From Rossellomorea aquimaris (GTDB lineage Bacteria; Bacillota; Bacilli; Bacillales; Bacillaceae_B), in contig NZ_JAIVAR010000008.1 in NCBI RefSeq assembly GCF_020171925.1, forward strand, positions 1 through 64,000: a stretch of 64,000 nucleotides of DNA. Reading direction: 5' to 3'. Below the pieces are notes generated by a model that was given only the letters and a program-made list of their open reading frames with translations, did not search any database and was not told the DNA's origin. Below, one piece after another: positions 8,622 to 19,220 of the stretch (the first letter of the stretch is position 1; every line of letters begins with the position of its first letter). The position numbers were made by a program, and so were the translations under genes.

Positions 8622-9361
8622 AAAAAGTGTCCTCCAATAAATCCTTGTATTTTTTCAGCTTCATTCATGATCTTCTGAATTTCATCCTTATAAATAGATT
8701 GGATCAGAACGACGGATGTATTCATCGCCACATGAGCAAAAATTGGCACGAGTATTCTCTTCGTTCTTACATATAGGAAAGCAAACGTGAAGCCCATCGC
8801 AGAGTACAGGATCACATGCTCCGGTTCGAAGTGGGCAAGTGCGAATATGACCGAACTGATCAAGGCCGCAAAGAAGAAATTCATCTTCTCATACAGCACG
8901 CCGAAGATAATCTTCCTGAACACGATCTCTTCAAGGATCGGACCGATGATGGCAGCCACAAGCATCGTCACGGGCACCTTCTCGATGATCCCGATGATCG
9001 CCTGTGTATTCTCAGATCCCATCTCGATTCCAATCGCATATTCAATCTGGATGGCAATGGACTGTGCGAAGAATGCGATGAACACCCCAGCAATCGCCCA
9101 GCCGACAGAGCTTCCCACATTAAGTGGAGAACTGCGTTCGAGCCTTGTGCTCGTTTCACTCTTCCGGAGGATGCCCCATACCACAAGCAGTGTCAGCGTA
9201 AAGCTAATGATGAGCCAGTACCCCGGCACAAGCTGTTTGACCTGCTCTTCAGGATTCCCGAGCACATCCGTCCCGATCTTCATCAGAAGCGGAATCCCGA
9301 CGATACTCGAAAGCTGCATCACAATATACGCAATCAATATATATCCAAAATGTTTTTTCAA
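8618..9361 (-). CDS. ydiL: CPBP family intramembrane glutamic endopeptidase (YdiL type)
   Basis: Multi-spanning membrane protein of the CAAX protease/bacteriocin-processing (Abi) family. The three signature motifs are present: EEIVFRKIIFGVLY (paired Glu plus Arg), FALAHFE (His in motif 2) and FAHVAMN (motif 3). Start chosen as TTG at 9361 because AAAGGAG lies eight bases upstream and the resulting MKKHFGYILIAYI matches the YdiL N-terminus; upstream ATGs lack a binding site. 247 residues. Substrate unknown. Followed by ydiK with a 4-bp overlap. Confidence 0.87.
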   Translation of the reverse strand: MKKHFGYILIAYIVMQLSSIVGIPLLMKIGTDVLGNPEEQVKQLVPGYWLIISFTLTLLVVWGILRKSETSTRLERSSPLNVGSSVGWAIAGVFIAFFAQSIAIQIEYAIGIEMGSENTQAIIGIIEKVPVTMLVAAIIGPILEEIVFRKIIFGVLYEKMNFFFAALISSVIFALAHFEPEHVILYSAMGFTFAFLYVRTKRILVPIFAHVAMNTSVVLIQSIYKDEIQKIMNEAEKIQGFIGGHFL

Positions 9362-9543
9362 CGTTTCGTCTCCTTTAATCGTCATCTTGTTCAATTCTAC
9401 TAAGAAATCGTGGAGTGTTCAAATGGTAGGGGTTTAATGTTGTTTTCGAATTTGTTTTTGTAAAAATGAATGGTGGTTCCTTTGCGTTTCAATCGACTCT
9501 AGCCTTAATATGATAAGCCTACTTTAGAATCACTTTATACAAT

Positions 9544-9690
9544 TTGACTGGTTCCAGCTGTTGGTTGGAGTGCAAGACGAAGAATCCGGAGGGAAAAGCA
9601 GGTGAGACACCACAGGAGCGAAGCGGCGAGGAGGCTCAGGGGCTACCCGCGGAAAGCGAAGTCTTGCACGGAAACCAACAGCGGTGTATG
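9544..9690. repeat. dispersed palindromic intergenic repeat, copy 1
   Basis: About 140 bp with complementary ends: GCTGTTGGTTGGAGTGCAAG near 9558 and CTTGCACGGAAACCAACAGC near 9663-9682, so the whole unit can fold into one long hairpin. The core carries GGCGAGGAGGCTCAGGGGC and CCCGCGGAAAGCGAAG. Related copies lie at 46583-46675 and 49746-49936. Non-coding; of a type common between genes in Bacillaceae. Confidence 0.8.
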
Positions 9691-9842
9691 AAAGACAATT
9701 CCATATCTGAATATGAGGGTAGAAACCAAAGTAGGAATAGAAAGACAAACCCGGACATAGGATAGAGAGGTGTGAAAAAAGGAGATTAATGACGAAAAAA
9801 ATTTTAAGCAGGACTCTTGCAAAAAGAAATCGAATTAATTAT

Positions 9843-9882
9843 TATAATAATTGTGTTAGCACTCAAGACAAACGAGTGCTAA
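9843..9882 (+). promoter_or_regulatory. groESL promoter with CIRCE operator (HrcA site)
   Basis: Perfect CIRCE inverted repeat TTAGCACTC-N9-GAGTGCTAA at 9856-9882. A TATAAT -10 hexamer lies at 9843-9848, so transcription should begin within or just before CIRCE. The HrcA repressor is the known ligand. A matching -35 at standard spacing is not obvious (TTGCAA at 9817 gives 20 bp). Confidence 0.93.
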
Positions 9883-9921
9883 TAAAAAACTATTTACATA
9901 ATTTCAAGGAGGTTGTTTCAC

Positions 9922-10209
9922 TTGTTAAAACCACTAGGTGATCGCGTCGTTATCGAGCTAGTCGAATCAGAAGAAAAAACAGCAAGCGGTATCGTTCTTC
10001 CGGACTCCGCAAAGGAAAAGCCGCAGGAAGGTAAAGTTGTTGCTGTAGGTACAGGTCGCGTTCTTGACAGCGGTGAGCGCGTTGCTCTTGAAGTGGCTGT
10101 CGGCGAACGAATCATCTTCAGTAAATATGCTGGTACAGAAGTGAAATACCAAGGCACAGAATATCTGATCCTTCGTGACAGTGACATTCTGGCTGTTGTT
10201 GGCGAATAA
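9922..10209 (+). CDS. groES: co-chaperonin GroES
   Basis: Seven-subunit lid of the GroEL folding chamber. [20 protein letters not shown] at the N-terminus, the mobile loop with [15 protein letters not shown], then [16 protein letters not shown] and the final DSDILAVVG. The TTG start at 9922 is chosen because AAGGAGG ends nine bases upstream; the earlier TTG at 9913 abuts the binding site. 95 residues. Cotranscribed with groEL under CIRCE control. Confidence 0.97.
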   Translation: MLKPLGDRVVIELVESEEKTASGIVLPDSAKEKPQEGKVVAVGTGRVLDSGERVALEVAVGERIIFSKYAGTEVKYQGTEYLILRDSDILAVVGE

Positions 10210-10240
10210 TTAAATAATCGAATATAAAACAATTCTTTAA

Positions 10241-11902
<1,662 letters not shown>

Positions 11903-11952
11903 GAGGCTTTAAACCTTTTATTACAGGTCTTTCCCTGAAAGGAAAAGCTGTC

Positions 11953-11971
11953 TGACCACATTTTGACCACA
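11953..11971 (+). promoter_or_regulatory. putative integrase arm sites, left end
   Basis: TGACCACA at 11953-11960 and 11964-11971: same orientation, 11 bp apart (one helical turn), about 50 bp inside attL. The same pair with the same 11-bp spacing is found next to attR. Confidence 0.65.
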
Positions 11972-11982
11972 AAATTAAAAAA

Positions 11983-12017
11983 GGTCTCTCAGAACAAAAT
12001 CTGAGAGATCTTTTTTT
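11983..12017 (+). terminator. terminator just inside attL, serving groESL
   Basis: Stem GGTCTCTCAGA / TCTGAGAGATC with a 6-nt loop and seven T. It belongs to the element and lies about 80 bp after groEL, so it replaces the chromosomal groESL terminator displaced to the right junction. Confidence 0.85.
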
Positions 12018-12162
12018 ATGTAAAAAAATGATTATTAAATGTAGACTGACCTATTTTTAATAATTGACTTTATAAACAATACGTTAAGATAACAGTGAAT
12101 AATAACAGTTAACGTTATATGGTGTACAGATAAAATGATAAAATATATGGGAGGAAAAAGAC

Positions 12163-12369
12163 ATGTATGAAGATTATTATGAAGTGGTTACAGTGGAGGA
12201 ACTAGCCGATATATTGAGAATTGGTCTCTCAACGGCATATAGGCTGGTGCGAACGCGGGAGATAGCTTCTTTTCGTGTTGCGAATTCCTACCGAATTGAG
12301 AGAGAAGCAATAAAAGATTTTATTATACAAAATACACAAAGACAAAAAAATAAATCTCATTTGTATTAG
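12163..12369 (+). CDS. excisionase-like helix-turn-helix protein
   Basis: 68-residue DNA-binding protein of the HTH_17/excisionase type: VTVEELADILRIGLSTAYRLV is the helix-turn-helix (split here), and SFRVANSYRIEREAIKDFI the wing, as in Tn916-type Xis and BldC-like proteins. GGGAGG precedes the ATG. First gene of the element, directly in front of a 533-residue unknown; a role in excision or in control of the neighbouring genes is inferred from position and family. Confidence 0.75.
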   Translation: MYEDYYEVVTVEELADILRIGLSTAYRLVRTREIASFRVANSYRIEREAIKDFIIQNTQRQKNKSHLY

Positions 12370-12385
12370 AAAGAAGTGGAAAACT

Positions 12386-13987
12386 TTGCACAACTTAAAA
12401 ATTGAAATTGATGAAATTCTTAAAAAGCAAGTATACAAGTATGCCGGCTTTAAGTTTTCAAACAGCACATTTTTGGATCAAGAATTGAATTATGAAAAAA
12501 TATTCAATGCAATAGATCCAGGGGGAGAATTCAAACGACTCTGTAATGATCTTGAATTAGACACTGAGGTAGCAGCTCAATATATTAAGAAATATGTACT
12601 CCACCTTATCATCCAAGATGTGATAATCAATTTGAAATATCCCAGTAAGAAAACATTAATGAAACTAACGGGACAAGAGATTTTAGGGCAAAAAATAGAA
12701 GATATAATTGATGAGATTTTTTTTAATACACCACGAGACTTATTTAATCAGCTAAGTTATATTGAAGGATTTTTCACCTCTGGTCAAATTGAACATAAGT
12801 TAGAAAACGAGTATAATTGGACCTCCTTTGATGAAAATGCATTAATGCCTGAATCTAGGGAAAAGTGGAAGAAGAATTCTAAAAAAGTTGGGTCATTCTA
12901 TCCTTTGTATGTAAAATATGCACCAAGAAAATCAAGGTTAGCTCAATCGCTAGTAAAGCCGTTTAATAAAATCACAGATTTTAATCAAGAGCTCATAAAT
13001 AAGCAGCTACATTTCAATCGCTTTATAAAAGCCTTAGAACAAGTTGAATATAATACTTCTCAAGATGTTTGGTTATTTGAATATAATACTTTTTATTTAA
13101 TGCTTCGCAAAATTGGCTTATACGAAAATTTAGAAGATGTGGATGAAAAATATTTTCCAGTATTAGCATCATTTTTGTTTGTTGGGGATATACGTTTTAA
13201 GCTCTTATTGATAGACGAGCTTTTTAAAAGTGAATCGTTGCCGCACTATAAAAATAAACTTTCAGATTTATTCCTATTGTCGTTGGTTATCGTTCCGTTT
13301 TTTAAGGAATACGTAAAGAATAAATTAGTGGAACTTATATCTGAGGATTTACCTGACTATTATAGGAGAGTTGAAGATGATCACGCTGAAATGAAAGTGG
13401 AGAATTTAAAGAAACAACTACATATCTATCAAATTTTGAAAACTCAAAATTATTATCGGGGAGAAGATTTACTCTCGGAATTTGGAATTGATATTAAATC
13501 TGAATTAAAAGTGACCAAAGGCCTCAAGATAGCTTGGAAGCATATTGAACAAGCAAGTGGAAGAATAAACAAGAATTATAATATTATATTTCAGGGATTT
13601 TTAAATCATATAAGAGAATTCGAGTCACTTTCAGATTCTAATGATCAAGAGGAGTTAACCAAAACATTTAAGATTTGGCTTGAATCCGGGATATTTAAAA
13701 CCACCCAAGAGTATAAAAATAATATCATAGAAAAAAATAATAACAGTTCGGAAACTATAGATTTGTCCGATTTCAATTTCATTGGGAAAATTGATGATGA
13801 ACGGCAAAAAATAAGATCTAAAGTAGAAGGTCATAGACATATGAAACAAAAGAAATTGAATAAAAATATTGGAGAAGAGATGGCTCAGTTGGGGATTGAT
13901 GTCAATAAATTAAAAGAAATCTCGGCAAAATATAATTGTTCTATTACTGTTGAACCCCATAAAATTATTAATAAAACGATTTCTTAG
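12386..13987 (+). CDS. unknown protein of the element backbone (533 aa)
   Basis: Not recognised. The protein is mostly helical by composition, very Lys/Glu/Asn/Phe/Tyr-rich, without signal peptide or clear membrane helix, apart from a hydrophobic stretch near residues 298-312 (LSDLFLLSLVIVPFFKEYV). The C-terminal 60 residues are basic (ERQKIRSKVEGHRHMKQKK), possibly nucleic-acid binding. TTG start with a weak site (GAAGTGG). It follows the Xis-like gene by 16 bp and precedes the replication module, so a backbone role (replication, regulation or interference with a helper) is possible but unproven. Confidence 0.7.
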   Translation: MHNLKIEIDEILKKQVYKYAGFKFSNSTFLDQELNYEKIFNAIDPGGEFKRLCNDLELDTEVAAQYIKKYVLHLIIQDVIINLKYPSKKTLMKLTGQEILGQKIEDIIDEIFFNTPRDLFNQLSYIEGFFTSGQIEHKLENEYNWTSFDENALMPESREKWKKNSKKVGSFYPLYVKYAPRKSRLAQSLVKPFNKITDFNQELINKQLHFNRFIKALEQVEYNTSQDVWLFEYNTFYLMLRKIGLYENLEDVDEKYFPVLASFLFVGDIRFKLLLIDELFKSESLPHYKNKLSDLFLLSLVIVPFFKEYVKNKLVELISEDLPDYYRRVEDDHAEMKVENLKKQLHIYQILKTQNYYRGEDLLSEFGIDIKSELKVTKGLKIAWKHIEQASGRINKNYNIIFQGFLNHIREFESLSDSNDQEELTKTFKIWLESGIFKTTQEYKNNIIEKNNNSSETIDLSDFNFIGKIDDERQKIRSKVEGHRHMKQKKLNKNIGEEMAQLGIDVNKLKEISAKYNCSITVEPHKIINKTIS

Positions 13988-13995
13988 GTGTCCGA

Positions 13996-14096
13996 GTAGA
14001 CACATGAAGACAAGGCGTAGACCATTATGGTCTACGTTCTTTTTTATCTAAAACCCTCAATTTCAAGGGGTTTTAATTGGTGTAGACAATGTAGAC
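13996..14096. repeat. GTAGAC repeat cluster before the replication module
   Basis: GTAGAC occurs at 13996, 14017, 14082 and 14091, and as GTCTAC at 14030. The pair at 14082-14098 is matched, inverted and with one mismatch, by 16614-16630 after the primase gene. An AT-rich tract follows to 14314. Reads like iterons or operator sites. Confidence 0.5.
14016..14046 (+). terminator. terminator after the 533-aa gene
   Basis: Stem CGTAGACCA / TGGTCTACG with a 3-nt loop and a T-rich tail (TTCTTTTTT). It also contains two copies of the GTAGAC motif. Confidence 0.75.
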
Positions 14097-14314
14097 GTTT
14101 TGGTTAACTCCTTTTTAACTTAATTAGTTTCTTGAGAACACATACAAATAAAATCCAATTAAAAAATTTATAAATTCATGATTTTTTTAACCTTTTATTT
14201 ATCTAGTTCTAATTAGGTTTTGGACAAAAGACTACTCAATCCTAATTAGAAGCAGCCTTTTGAGATGTTATCTTAATGGAGCAGAAAGAAAACAATTAAT
14301 GGAGGCTAAAGAAA

Positions 14315-14878
14315 ATGAATAAGATACCTCAAAAAAAATTTGAAAAGTTCTTTAAAGAAGCACTGGATAACAATGAGAAGAAGATGTCGTTGTTCTGTCA
14401 CCAAGAGAGAATTAACTCATTTGTTATTGAGGGAAAACGAGTAAAATTTCAAAGCATATTAGTTGTATACAGCAGAGGGGATCTTCAGATTTGTTTTGGA
14501 CAAATTGGTGAGCAACAACTTTTCTATAGTAGTGATAAAAGTTGTAAAGATAATATATACCTTATTATTGATCAAAGTAAGAATAAAAAACGTTTACACA
14601 TCAATTTTAATGATCAATTTATTACTCACTCAGAAAAAGACTTATATGATGAAAGAGAGATAATTCTCACATATGTGGAGAATCAGAACTTTGCACAGCT
14701 TCAGGTATACGACTCATTATTGAAATATAACAAATTCAGTGAATATTTCGCCGACACCTCATCTACTATAGCCAGTGCAAGGTGTTTAGCGTTTGGGCAT
14801 TTAATGAATACAATTCCTGATATTGCTTACTCTATCTCAGGTCTTTATGAAAGTGGGGATGAGATTGATCATGAATAA
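14315..14878 (+). CDS. unknown protein paired with the primase-helicase (187 aa)
   Basis: Not recognised. 187 residues, soluble, without obvious catalytic motifs; contains FEKFFKEALDNNEKKMSLFC near the start and an acidic end (SGDEIDHE). ATG preceded by GGAGG. Its last codons overlap the start of the D5-type helicase gene (ATGAATAA), so the two are translationally coupled; a role as a replication accessory or primase-associated factor is inferred from this only. Confidence 0.7.
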   Translation: MNKIPQKKFEKFFKEALDNNEKKMSLFCHQERINSFVIEGKRVKFQSILVVYSRGDLQICFGQIGEQQLFYSSDKSCKDNIYLIIDQSKNKKRLHINFNDQFITHSEKDLYDEREIILTYVENQNFAQLQVYDSLLKYNKFSEYFADTSSTIASARCLAFGHLMNTIPDIAYSISGLYESGDEIDHE

Positions 14879-16610
14879 AGAGAAAAAGATGTTTATTAAC
14901 ATATCCTTAGAAGAAGAAGGTCTTTCACAATCTCATTTATATAATGAAGCTCAAAGTATTATTGAAACAGAGCAAATTAAGAAGCCTGGGCAATCAAACG
15001 GTGACGTTTTAGCTAGAAAGAGTGCAGCCGTTTTAAATTCTGTAGATACCACTCCACATTATGATTACATTTTAAAAAACAATGTAGACAAAGAGTTAAA
15101 GGTTCTGTCCAAACAAGAAGTTGACTTACCAGTAACGTATTATAAAGAACGTGAATCCGCAGATAAGAGAAAATCCAAGGATCATTTAATAGGAGCTAAC
15201 CTAGCTGAAATGCAAGAGGAGAAAAAGACTAAAAATGGAAGTAAGCAACCTATTGATTATTTAGCAACAACCAAGTTCTTAGCTGAAAATATCGTAAAGT
15301 CATTTGAAGGACAAGTAAGAATTTATGATCATCAATATGGTTACTTCAAAGACTTATCTGAAACAGAACTCCATATAGCCATTAGAAAAAGTCTTCCTAA
15401 AGAATTAGATATGAAACTTCCAAAAAATAAAATTATCGAAGTTGCCCACCGTATAAGAACGAGTCCTGAATTGCAGTTAAGATACGATAACTTTGATTGC
15501 AATACCCATCTAATTAATTTTCGTGATTTAGTATATGACACTACAACAGGGAAAACTTATCCTCATAGTTCTGATTTTTTATTTACTAGTTACATTGATG
15601 CAGACTATAGAAAAAAACAAATTAAAATATATAAGCCAAATACCCCGTACAAGTTCTATGGTTCTCATCTCGATCAACTTATTCAAGAATGTACAGGTGG
15701 GGATGTTAATAAAGCCAAATCGTTACAGCAAGTCACAGGATACATTATAAGTAATGAATGGAGAGCGAAAAAGTTTTTTCTACTCATTGGTTTACCTCAC
15801 ACGGGAAAAAGTGTTTGGCTTTCAATCTGGAGAGCATTAATTGGGAGCAGCCACACTACTTCAATGTCATTAAATCAGATAGGTAGTAACCGTTTTATGA
15901 CTGCTGAATTTTTTAAATCCAAGCTAAATATAACAGCTGAATTAGATGAAAATGGAAAAATACAAGGAACATCTGTAATTAAAGCAGTAACTGGAGGAGA
16001 CTTACTAACAGCCGAACGAAAAGGAGAAGATCCATTTCACTTTTATGGACGTACAAAACTTGTAGCAGCAGGTAATTATATGCCTCCTGTAAATAAATTA
16101 GATGGAACGTCGGCATTTACTGATCGCTTACATTTTTTAATGTTTAATCATCCTGTACCGGAAGAAAAGCGCGACAAAGAACTATTAAACAAACTACTTA
16201 GCGAGAAAGAGAGAACAAAAATTATTCATTGGGCTTTGGAAGGATTAGAAGAACTGAAGCAGCAGAACTTCATTTTTACAGAAAGTGATGATGCTAAGGA
16301 ATTTAAAAAACATTACATTGGTGATTTAAACAATGTCCCTGACTTCATAGATGATATGTGTATTGTTGATACAAATAATTATGATTTAAAAGTTCAAAGG
16401 AAGCATTTGTACCCATCATATTTTGAATATTGCAAAGAAAATGGTGTAAAAGCCTTGAGTAAATCTGAGTTCTTTATCGAAATTAAAAATCTTGGTGTGA
16501 AGGAAGATAAATTACGAATGTATGGATCAAATGCTTTGAGAGGATTTCGTGGTATAAGTTTGAAAACGATTGAATCTGAAATGATAAATAATGTTGATAA
16601 GGATTATTAA
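14871..16610 (+). CDS. D5/P4-type superfamily 3 helicase (primase-helicase C-terminal part)
   Basis: Replicative SF3 helicase of the phage/plasmid D5 family, expected to unwind the element's origin. 579 residues from ATG 14871. Residues 150-260 resemble the D5 N-terminal region. The ATPase core has Walker A GLPHTGKS at 307-314, Walker B NITAELDE, then GDLLTAERKGEDPFHFYG and sensor motif VAAGNYMPPV. The C-terminal winged part ends near YGSNALRGFRGISLK. No clear primase catalytic triad was found at the N-terminus. Overlaps the preceding gene by 8 bp. Such genes mark satellites, PICI-like islands and plasmids. Confidence 0.88.
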   Translation: MNKEKKMFINISLEEEGLSQSHLYNEAQSIIETEQIKKPGQSNGDVLARKSAAVLNSVDTTPHYDYILKNNVDKELKVLSKQEVDLPVTYYKERESADKRKSKDHLIGANLAEMQEEKKTKNGSKQPIDYLATTKFLAENIVKSFEGQVRIYDHQYGYFKDLSETELHIAIRKSLPKELDMKLPKNKIIEVAHRIRTSPELQLRYDNFDCNTHLINFRDLVYDTTTGKTYPHSSDFLFTSYIDADYRKKQIKIYKPNTPYKFYGSHLDQLIQECTGGDVNKAKSLQQVTGYIISNEWRAKKFFLLIGLPHTGKSVWLSIWRALIGSSHTTSMSLNQIGSNRFMTAEFFKSKLNITAELDENGKIQGTSVIKAVTGGDLLTAERKGEDPFHFYGRTKLVAAGNYMPPVNKLDGTSAFTDRLHFLMFNHPVPEEKRDKELLNKLLSEKERTKIIHWALEGLEELKQQNFIFTESDDAKEFKKHYIGDLNNVPDFIDDMCIVDTNNYDLKVQRKHLYPSYFEYCKENGVKALSKSEFFIEIKNLGVKEDKLRMYGSNALRGFRGISLKTIESEMINNVDKDY

Positions 16611-16725
16611 AGTACGTCTACAATGTCTACAAATATAGTTGTTGAAAGGAAGGCCTCATTATGTCGGTAAATTAACAACTTGAAATATATATTATTAAAA
16701 TGTGTGCTGAGGGAGTGATTTATTA

Positions 16726-16917
16726 ATGACGCGTAATGACTATCCAATTATTCTACAAATGAAAGATGTTACAAAAATACTAGGTTTCTCTAAGTCTACG
16801 GTATACTCTTTATCCCAAGATCCTGATTTTCCCGTATTACAAGTTAATAATCGTAAAGTTGTATATCGTGATGATTTCTTTGCCTGGTTGGATAGCAAGC
16901 GGAAGGTAATTTCTTGA
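16726..16917 (+). CDS. AlpA-like helix-turn-helix regulator
   Basis: 63-residue MerR-fold protein of the AlpA/HTH_17 group: MKDVTKILGFSKSTVYSLSQ helix-turn-helix followed by DPDFPVLQVNNRKVVYRDDFFAWLDSK (split here as the wing). AlpA controls integrase expression in prophages and islands, and this gene lies 64 bp before the integrase. GGGAGTG precedes the ATG. Confidence 0.8.
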   Translation: MTRNDYPIILQMKDVTKILGFSKSTVYSLSQDPDFPVLQVNNRKVVYRDDFFAWLDSKRKVIS

Positions 16918-16981
16918 TTTTTTAAAAGGCGAATGTAATATCCTGATATTCGCTTTATCAATGACTTTAAGGAGGTAAGAC

Positions 16982-18154
16982 ATGCAAGGTTACTTTCGAA
17001 AAAGAGGGTCCACTTGGTCTTTCACTATTGATATTGGGATTGATCCTCAGACGGGAAAGAGAAAACAAAAGACTCGATCTGGCTTTAGAACTAAAAAAGA
17101 GGCACAATTAGAGGCAGCTAAATTACAACAGGAAATTGGCCATGGTACGTATATCAATGAGAAAGAGACTATGTTTAAGGATTTTGTAAAAGATTGGTTA
17201 AAGCAATATTCAAGCACAGTAAAAGTTAGCACTGTTAGAGTCCGTGATCATGAATCTGGCAAGTTACTACACTATTTTGAAGGTTTGAAAGTAAAGCAGA
17301 TAACCAGAAAAATGTATCAAGAAGTACTCTATGATTTGTTTGAAAAAGGATATGCTCTTAATACAATTTCTGGTATTCACTCAACTGGACGGATGATTTT
17401 TAAAAAAGCGATAGAGCTGGAGATCATAAAAAATGATCCAACCCAGTTTGCAAAGCTCCCGCGGCCAATAAAAACAGTTGAAGAACTGGAAAGTGAAGAA
17501 GAGATAGTTAAATATTTAGAGAAAGAGGAGTTGGCTCTTTTTCTAAGAACAGCTAAGGAAGAAGGATTAGATCGTGATTACGAGATATTTCTCACCTTAG
17601 CCTATTCAGGGCTAAGGGTTGGAGAATTATGTGCATTAATGTGGAAGGATCTTTCAAATAAGGAATCCACAATCAGTGTTACAAAGACATATTATAATCC
17701 CAGAAACATTATTAAAGAATATCAACTTTTACCACCAAAAACTAAAAACTCTAAAAGGACCATAGAGCTTGATTCTATTGTATTTAAAGAGTTGGATAGA
17801 CTTAAAGCAAGACAGAATGAACTTAAAATGCTAAACCGTAATACCTATTATGATAAGGATTTTGTGTTTGCTAAAACAGGTAACTATCTTGGATACCCAG
17901 AACTCATTAAGACTATACAGAATCGGATGACCCGTCTATTAAAGTTGTCTGGCCTCAATACTACATTGACCCCTCACTCACTCCGTCATACACATACATC
18001 TCTACTTGCAGAAGCCGGAGTAGGCATACACGAAATAATGGAACGTTTAGGGCATGTTGAAGACGATATTACGAAACGAGTATATCTGCATGTTACAAAA
18101 ACAATGAAAACAGAAGCCTCCCGGAAATTTGGAGAGTTAATGAGGAGCCTTTGA
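16982..18154 (+). CDS. int: tyrosine integrase of the element
   Basis: Site-specific recombinase expected to join attP and the groEL attB. 390 residues. N-terminal AP2-like arm-binding domain (GSTWSFTIDIGIDPQTGKRK), core-binding SAM-like domain near 65-165, and the catalytic domain with Arg212 (YSGLRVGEL), His332 and Arg335 (PHSLRHTHTSLLAEAG), His358 (LGHVEDD) and nucleophile Tyr368. The catalytic set is complete. Start ATG with GGAGG six bases upstream. Unusually, it lies in the middle of the element: about 5 kb from attL and 19 kb from attR, the latter space filled by cargo. Confidence 0.95.
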   Translation: MQGYFRKRGSTWSFTIDIGIDPQTGKRKQKTRSGFRTKKEAQLEAAKLQQEIGHGTYINEKETMFKDFVKDWLKQYSSTVKVSTVRVRDHESGKLLHYFEGLKVKQITRKMYQEVLYDLFEKGYALNTISGIHSTGRMIFKKAIELEIIKNDPTQFAKLPRPIKTVEELESEEEIVKYLEKEELALFLRTAKEEGLDRDYEIFLTLAYSGLRVGELCALMWKDLSNKESTISVTKTYYNPRNIIKEYQLLPPKTKNSKRTIELDSIVFKELDRLKARQNELKMLNRNTYYDKDFVFAKTGNYLGYPELIKTIQNRMTRLLKLSGLNTTLTPHSLRHTHTSLLAEAGVGIHEIMERLGHVEDDITKRVYLHVTKTMKTEASRKFGELMRSL

Positions 18155-18265
18155 CCAAAGGTTATACCGAGAAAAAAGATTTTATCTCTTATCTAAGAGG
18201 TATGAATTTTTGGAAAATGGTTATCATGCTAAAAGGAAATTAATCAATAATAATTATACATTTTG

Positions 18266-18365
18266 AAGATGACAACAACGGAAGCGATAAAATACCAATT
18301 ATTATAAGTCTCGCGAGGCCTATTTTAATTGTCTTTTAGGTGCTTCGTTGGGGTCATCTTTTTGT
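18266..18365 (+). ncRNA. long structured element between int and the cargo
   Basis: A long imperfect hairpin: AAGATGAC (18266-18273) pairs with GTCATCTT (18353-18360), CAAC and GAAGC (18276-18285) pair with GCTTCGTTG (18342-18350), and an inner AAAATA/TATTTT plus the palindrome CTCGCGAG. TTTTT follows. It could be a terminator of the int transcript or a small structured RNA. The rest of 18155-18474 holds nothing else recognised. Confidence 0.5.
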
Positions 18366-18474
18366 GTTTTAAAGGGGGGATAATGACTTAACAAAAGGAA
18401 AAGGACGTACCTTTAATGCGACAAATCAAATTAATAAGAACTACAAACACAATATTTATTCTGGAGGTTAAAGC

Positions 18475-19041
18475 ATGTTAAGAGAATTTGTAGATTTAGT
18501 AGTTTTTGCGGTAACTGAACCGATAAAGATCGCAATACAGATTATAGACGACTCTGAAGGCTCGTTAAACAAGCATAAGAGTACAATAGCTCCAATCGGT
18601 TTAACGGCTAACAAAAGTAAAGTTGAACCTAGTTTTGGTTCCCCAATTTATACTGATCTTGGATTTGGTACAGAGGGACACTCAGGGATATACGTTGGTA
18701 ATAACAAAGTTGTTGCACTAAAGGGAAATGGAGAAATATCAGAATGCTCACTTGTAGATTTTACAAGTCATCCTACTACAGTACACCAACATATTTACGT
18801 GCCTTATTTTACGGATGCTCCTTATTGGTCAATCGGTTTTCCGTTAGCAGGAAGCAGAGCTATGGCAGCGGTAGGAAAAAGCAGAAAATATCACGTTTTT
18901 ATGGATAACTGTCATCAATTCTGTTCTGGGTGTTTCACGGGTGATTTTGAGAATGCAGATAATGCATTATGGATGTTGAAAGACACAATAGCTAAATCCC
19001 ATGGGGAGGCTATTCACTGGAAAAAATGGGATTGGAAATAA
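18475..19041 (+). CDS. LRAT/NlpC-P60-like papain-fold protein
   Basis: 188 residues. The central part matches circularly permuted NlpC/P60 (LRAT-like) enzymes: EGHSGIYVGNNKVVAL supplies His69 and MDNCHQFCSGC supplies the nucleophile Cys146 in the Asn-Cys-x-x-Phe signature. Family members act as acyltransferases, lipases or peptidases on membrane lipids. N-terminal 25 residues are moderately hydrophobic. GGAGG precedes the ATG. First cargo gene after int; substrate and role (lipid attack during defence, or helper interaction) are inference. Confidence 0.72.
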   Translation: MLREFVDLVVFAVTEPIKIAIQIIDDSEGSLNKHKSTIAPIGLTANKSKVEPSFGSPIYTDLGFGTEGHSGIYVGNNKVVALKGNGEISECSLVDFTSHPTTVHQHIYVPYFTDAPYWSIGFPLAGSRAMAAVGKSRKYHVFMDNCHQFCSGCFTGDFENADNALWMLKDTIAKSHGEAIHWKKWDWK

Positions 19042-19220
19042 ACATCTTATTTCTTCTCATGCCTATTAGGAAATTAAAAGAGCCTTTGGAAATTATGCTG
19101 ATTAACAAACATTCAGCGGAATGTTACGTAAAGTCAGCAAAAATAACTATATATTATCCCTTTGAATAAAAACTTAGTGGCCATCTTAGGTTATAGATGT
19201 GCCAAATGGAGGGGAATATT

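Noticed and set aside
8787..9437. Plus-strand ORFs of 216 and 195 aa
   Set aside because: Shadows of the CPBP protease gene, whose motifs and binding site are clear.
9530..9765. Short ORFs of 72-73 aa on both strands
   Set aside because: Lie within the palindromic intergenic repeat.
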